From contig JBDHIW010000040.1 of NCBI GenBank assembly GCA_039587215.1, positions 1 through 14,251 of the forward strand: DNA of 14,251 nucleotides, read 5' to 3'. The DNA comes from CAMYLY01 sp039587215 (GTDB lineage Bacteria; Gemmatimonadota; Gemmatimonadetes; Gemmatimonadales; GWC2-71-9). A program made the translations under genes and the position numbers. Under the pieces are notes generated by a model. That model saw only the letters and a program-made list of their open reading frames with translations. It was not told the origin of the DNA and did no database searches. Below are positions 13,999 to 14,251 of the stretch, piece by piece. The stretch's first letter is position 1, and every line of letters begins with the position of its first letter.

Positions 13999-14251
13999 CT
14001 AGCGCAGCAACCGCGTCACGTTGAATCCGAGTCGGATCTCGTCGGCGGCGATCGGACTGGCGCTCCCCAACAGGAACTGTGACGGATTCAGACTCGTGCT
14101 GTTGGTCAACACGATCTTGAAGAAGTGGCCGCCGGTCTCGAGGTGGAACCCGACCGATACGGCGTCGTGGGTGAACGTCTCGAGGTCGTCGCTCACGTTC
14201 CACTCGACGATGAACGCGAGCAGGCTCGACACGTAGTAGTGTGCGTACATC
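13999..14251 (-). CDS. C-terminal fragment of a DUF5777-like beta-barrel protein (cut by the window edge)
   Basis: Only the last 83 residues are in the window; the gene continues beyond 14251, and the ATG at 14250 is probably internal. The visible part shows alternating amphipathic strands and the segments DAVSVGFHLETGGHFFKI, NSTSLNPSQFLLG and EIRLGFNVTRLLR. They resemble the C-terminal strands of DUF5777-family barrels (typical pattern '...ETGGHvFql..tNs...' and 'iRfGFNisR'). It should be an outer membrane protein of unknown cargo. It ends in Arg rather than the terminal Phe usual in Gram-negative barrels. The gene stop is followed by a hairpin at 13954-13985. Confidence 0.7.
   Translation of the reverse strand, partial: MYAHYYVSSLLAFIVEWNVSDDLETFTHDAVSVGFHLETGGHFFKIVLTNSTSLNPSQFLLGSASPIAADEIRLGFNVTRLLR

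Overview
The window is a GC-rich, densely packed chromosomal segment from a Gram-negative bacterium. It holds 13 protein-coding genes (the last cut by the window edge) and one tRNA. Two envelope beta-barrel proteins, a lipoprotein esterase, a membrane-embedded Ser/Thr kinase and strong AGGAGG-type ribosome sites fit Acidobacteriota or Gemmatimonadota best. That placement is an impression from protein style, not a measured result. I see no transposase, integrase, phage gene or CRISPR array, and no gene-free stretch above 300 bases.

Layout. (1) 34-1368 (+): exported barrel-type outer membrane protein, ending at a strong hairpin shared with the converging operon. (2) 4826-1420 (-): a tight four-gene run of a small ExeA-like AAA ATPase, a membrane-anchored arrestin-like protein, an ABC ATPase and its ABC-2 permease. 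Junctions are a 14-nt overlap, a 53-nt gap and a 1-nt stop/start overlap. (3) 4911-6530 (+): a Ser/Thr kinase with six N-terminal membrane helices, divergent from operon 2, again closed by a strong hairpin. (4) 11266-6625 (-): PAF-acetylhydrolase-like lipoprotein, orphan histidine kinase with a cyclic-nucleotide-binding-like N-terminus (coupled by a 4-nt overlap), front-end-free acyl desaturase, and a four-helix membrane protein of unknown role. (5) 11411-11680 (+): a small acidic protein. (6) 13322-11687 (-): a cysteine-containing protein of unknown function followed by a PP2C phosphatase. (7) 13460-13532 (+): tRNA-Lys(CTT). (8) 14251-13593 (-): the end of a DUF5777-like barrel protein, a hairpin, and an ABM-fold small protein.

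How they may work together. The clearest theme is the envelope and its signalling. Operon 4 joins an enzyme that cleaves short or oxidised acyl chains, a sensor kinase and a desaturase, which suggests membrane-lipid quality control. Operon 2 joins an ABC exporter to two unusual accessory proteins, which is the most original arrangement here. The Ser/Thr kinase and the PP2C phosphatase could be an opposing pair, but they lie in separate transcription units about 5 kb apart. All functional links are inferred from gene order and motifs.
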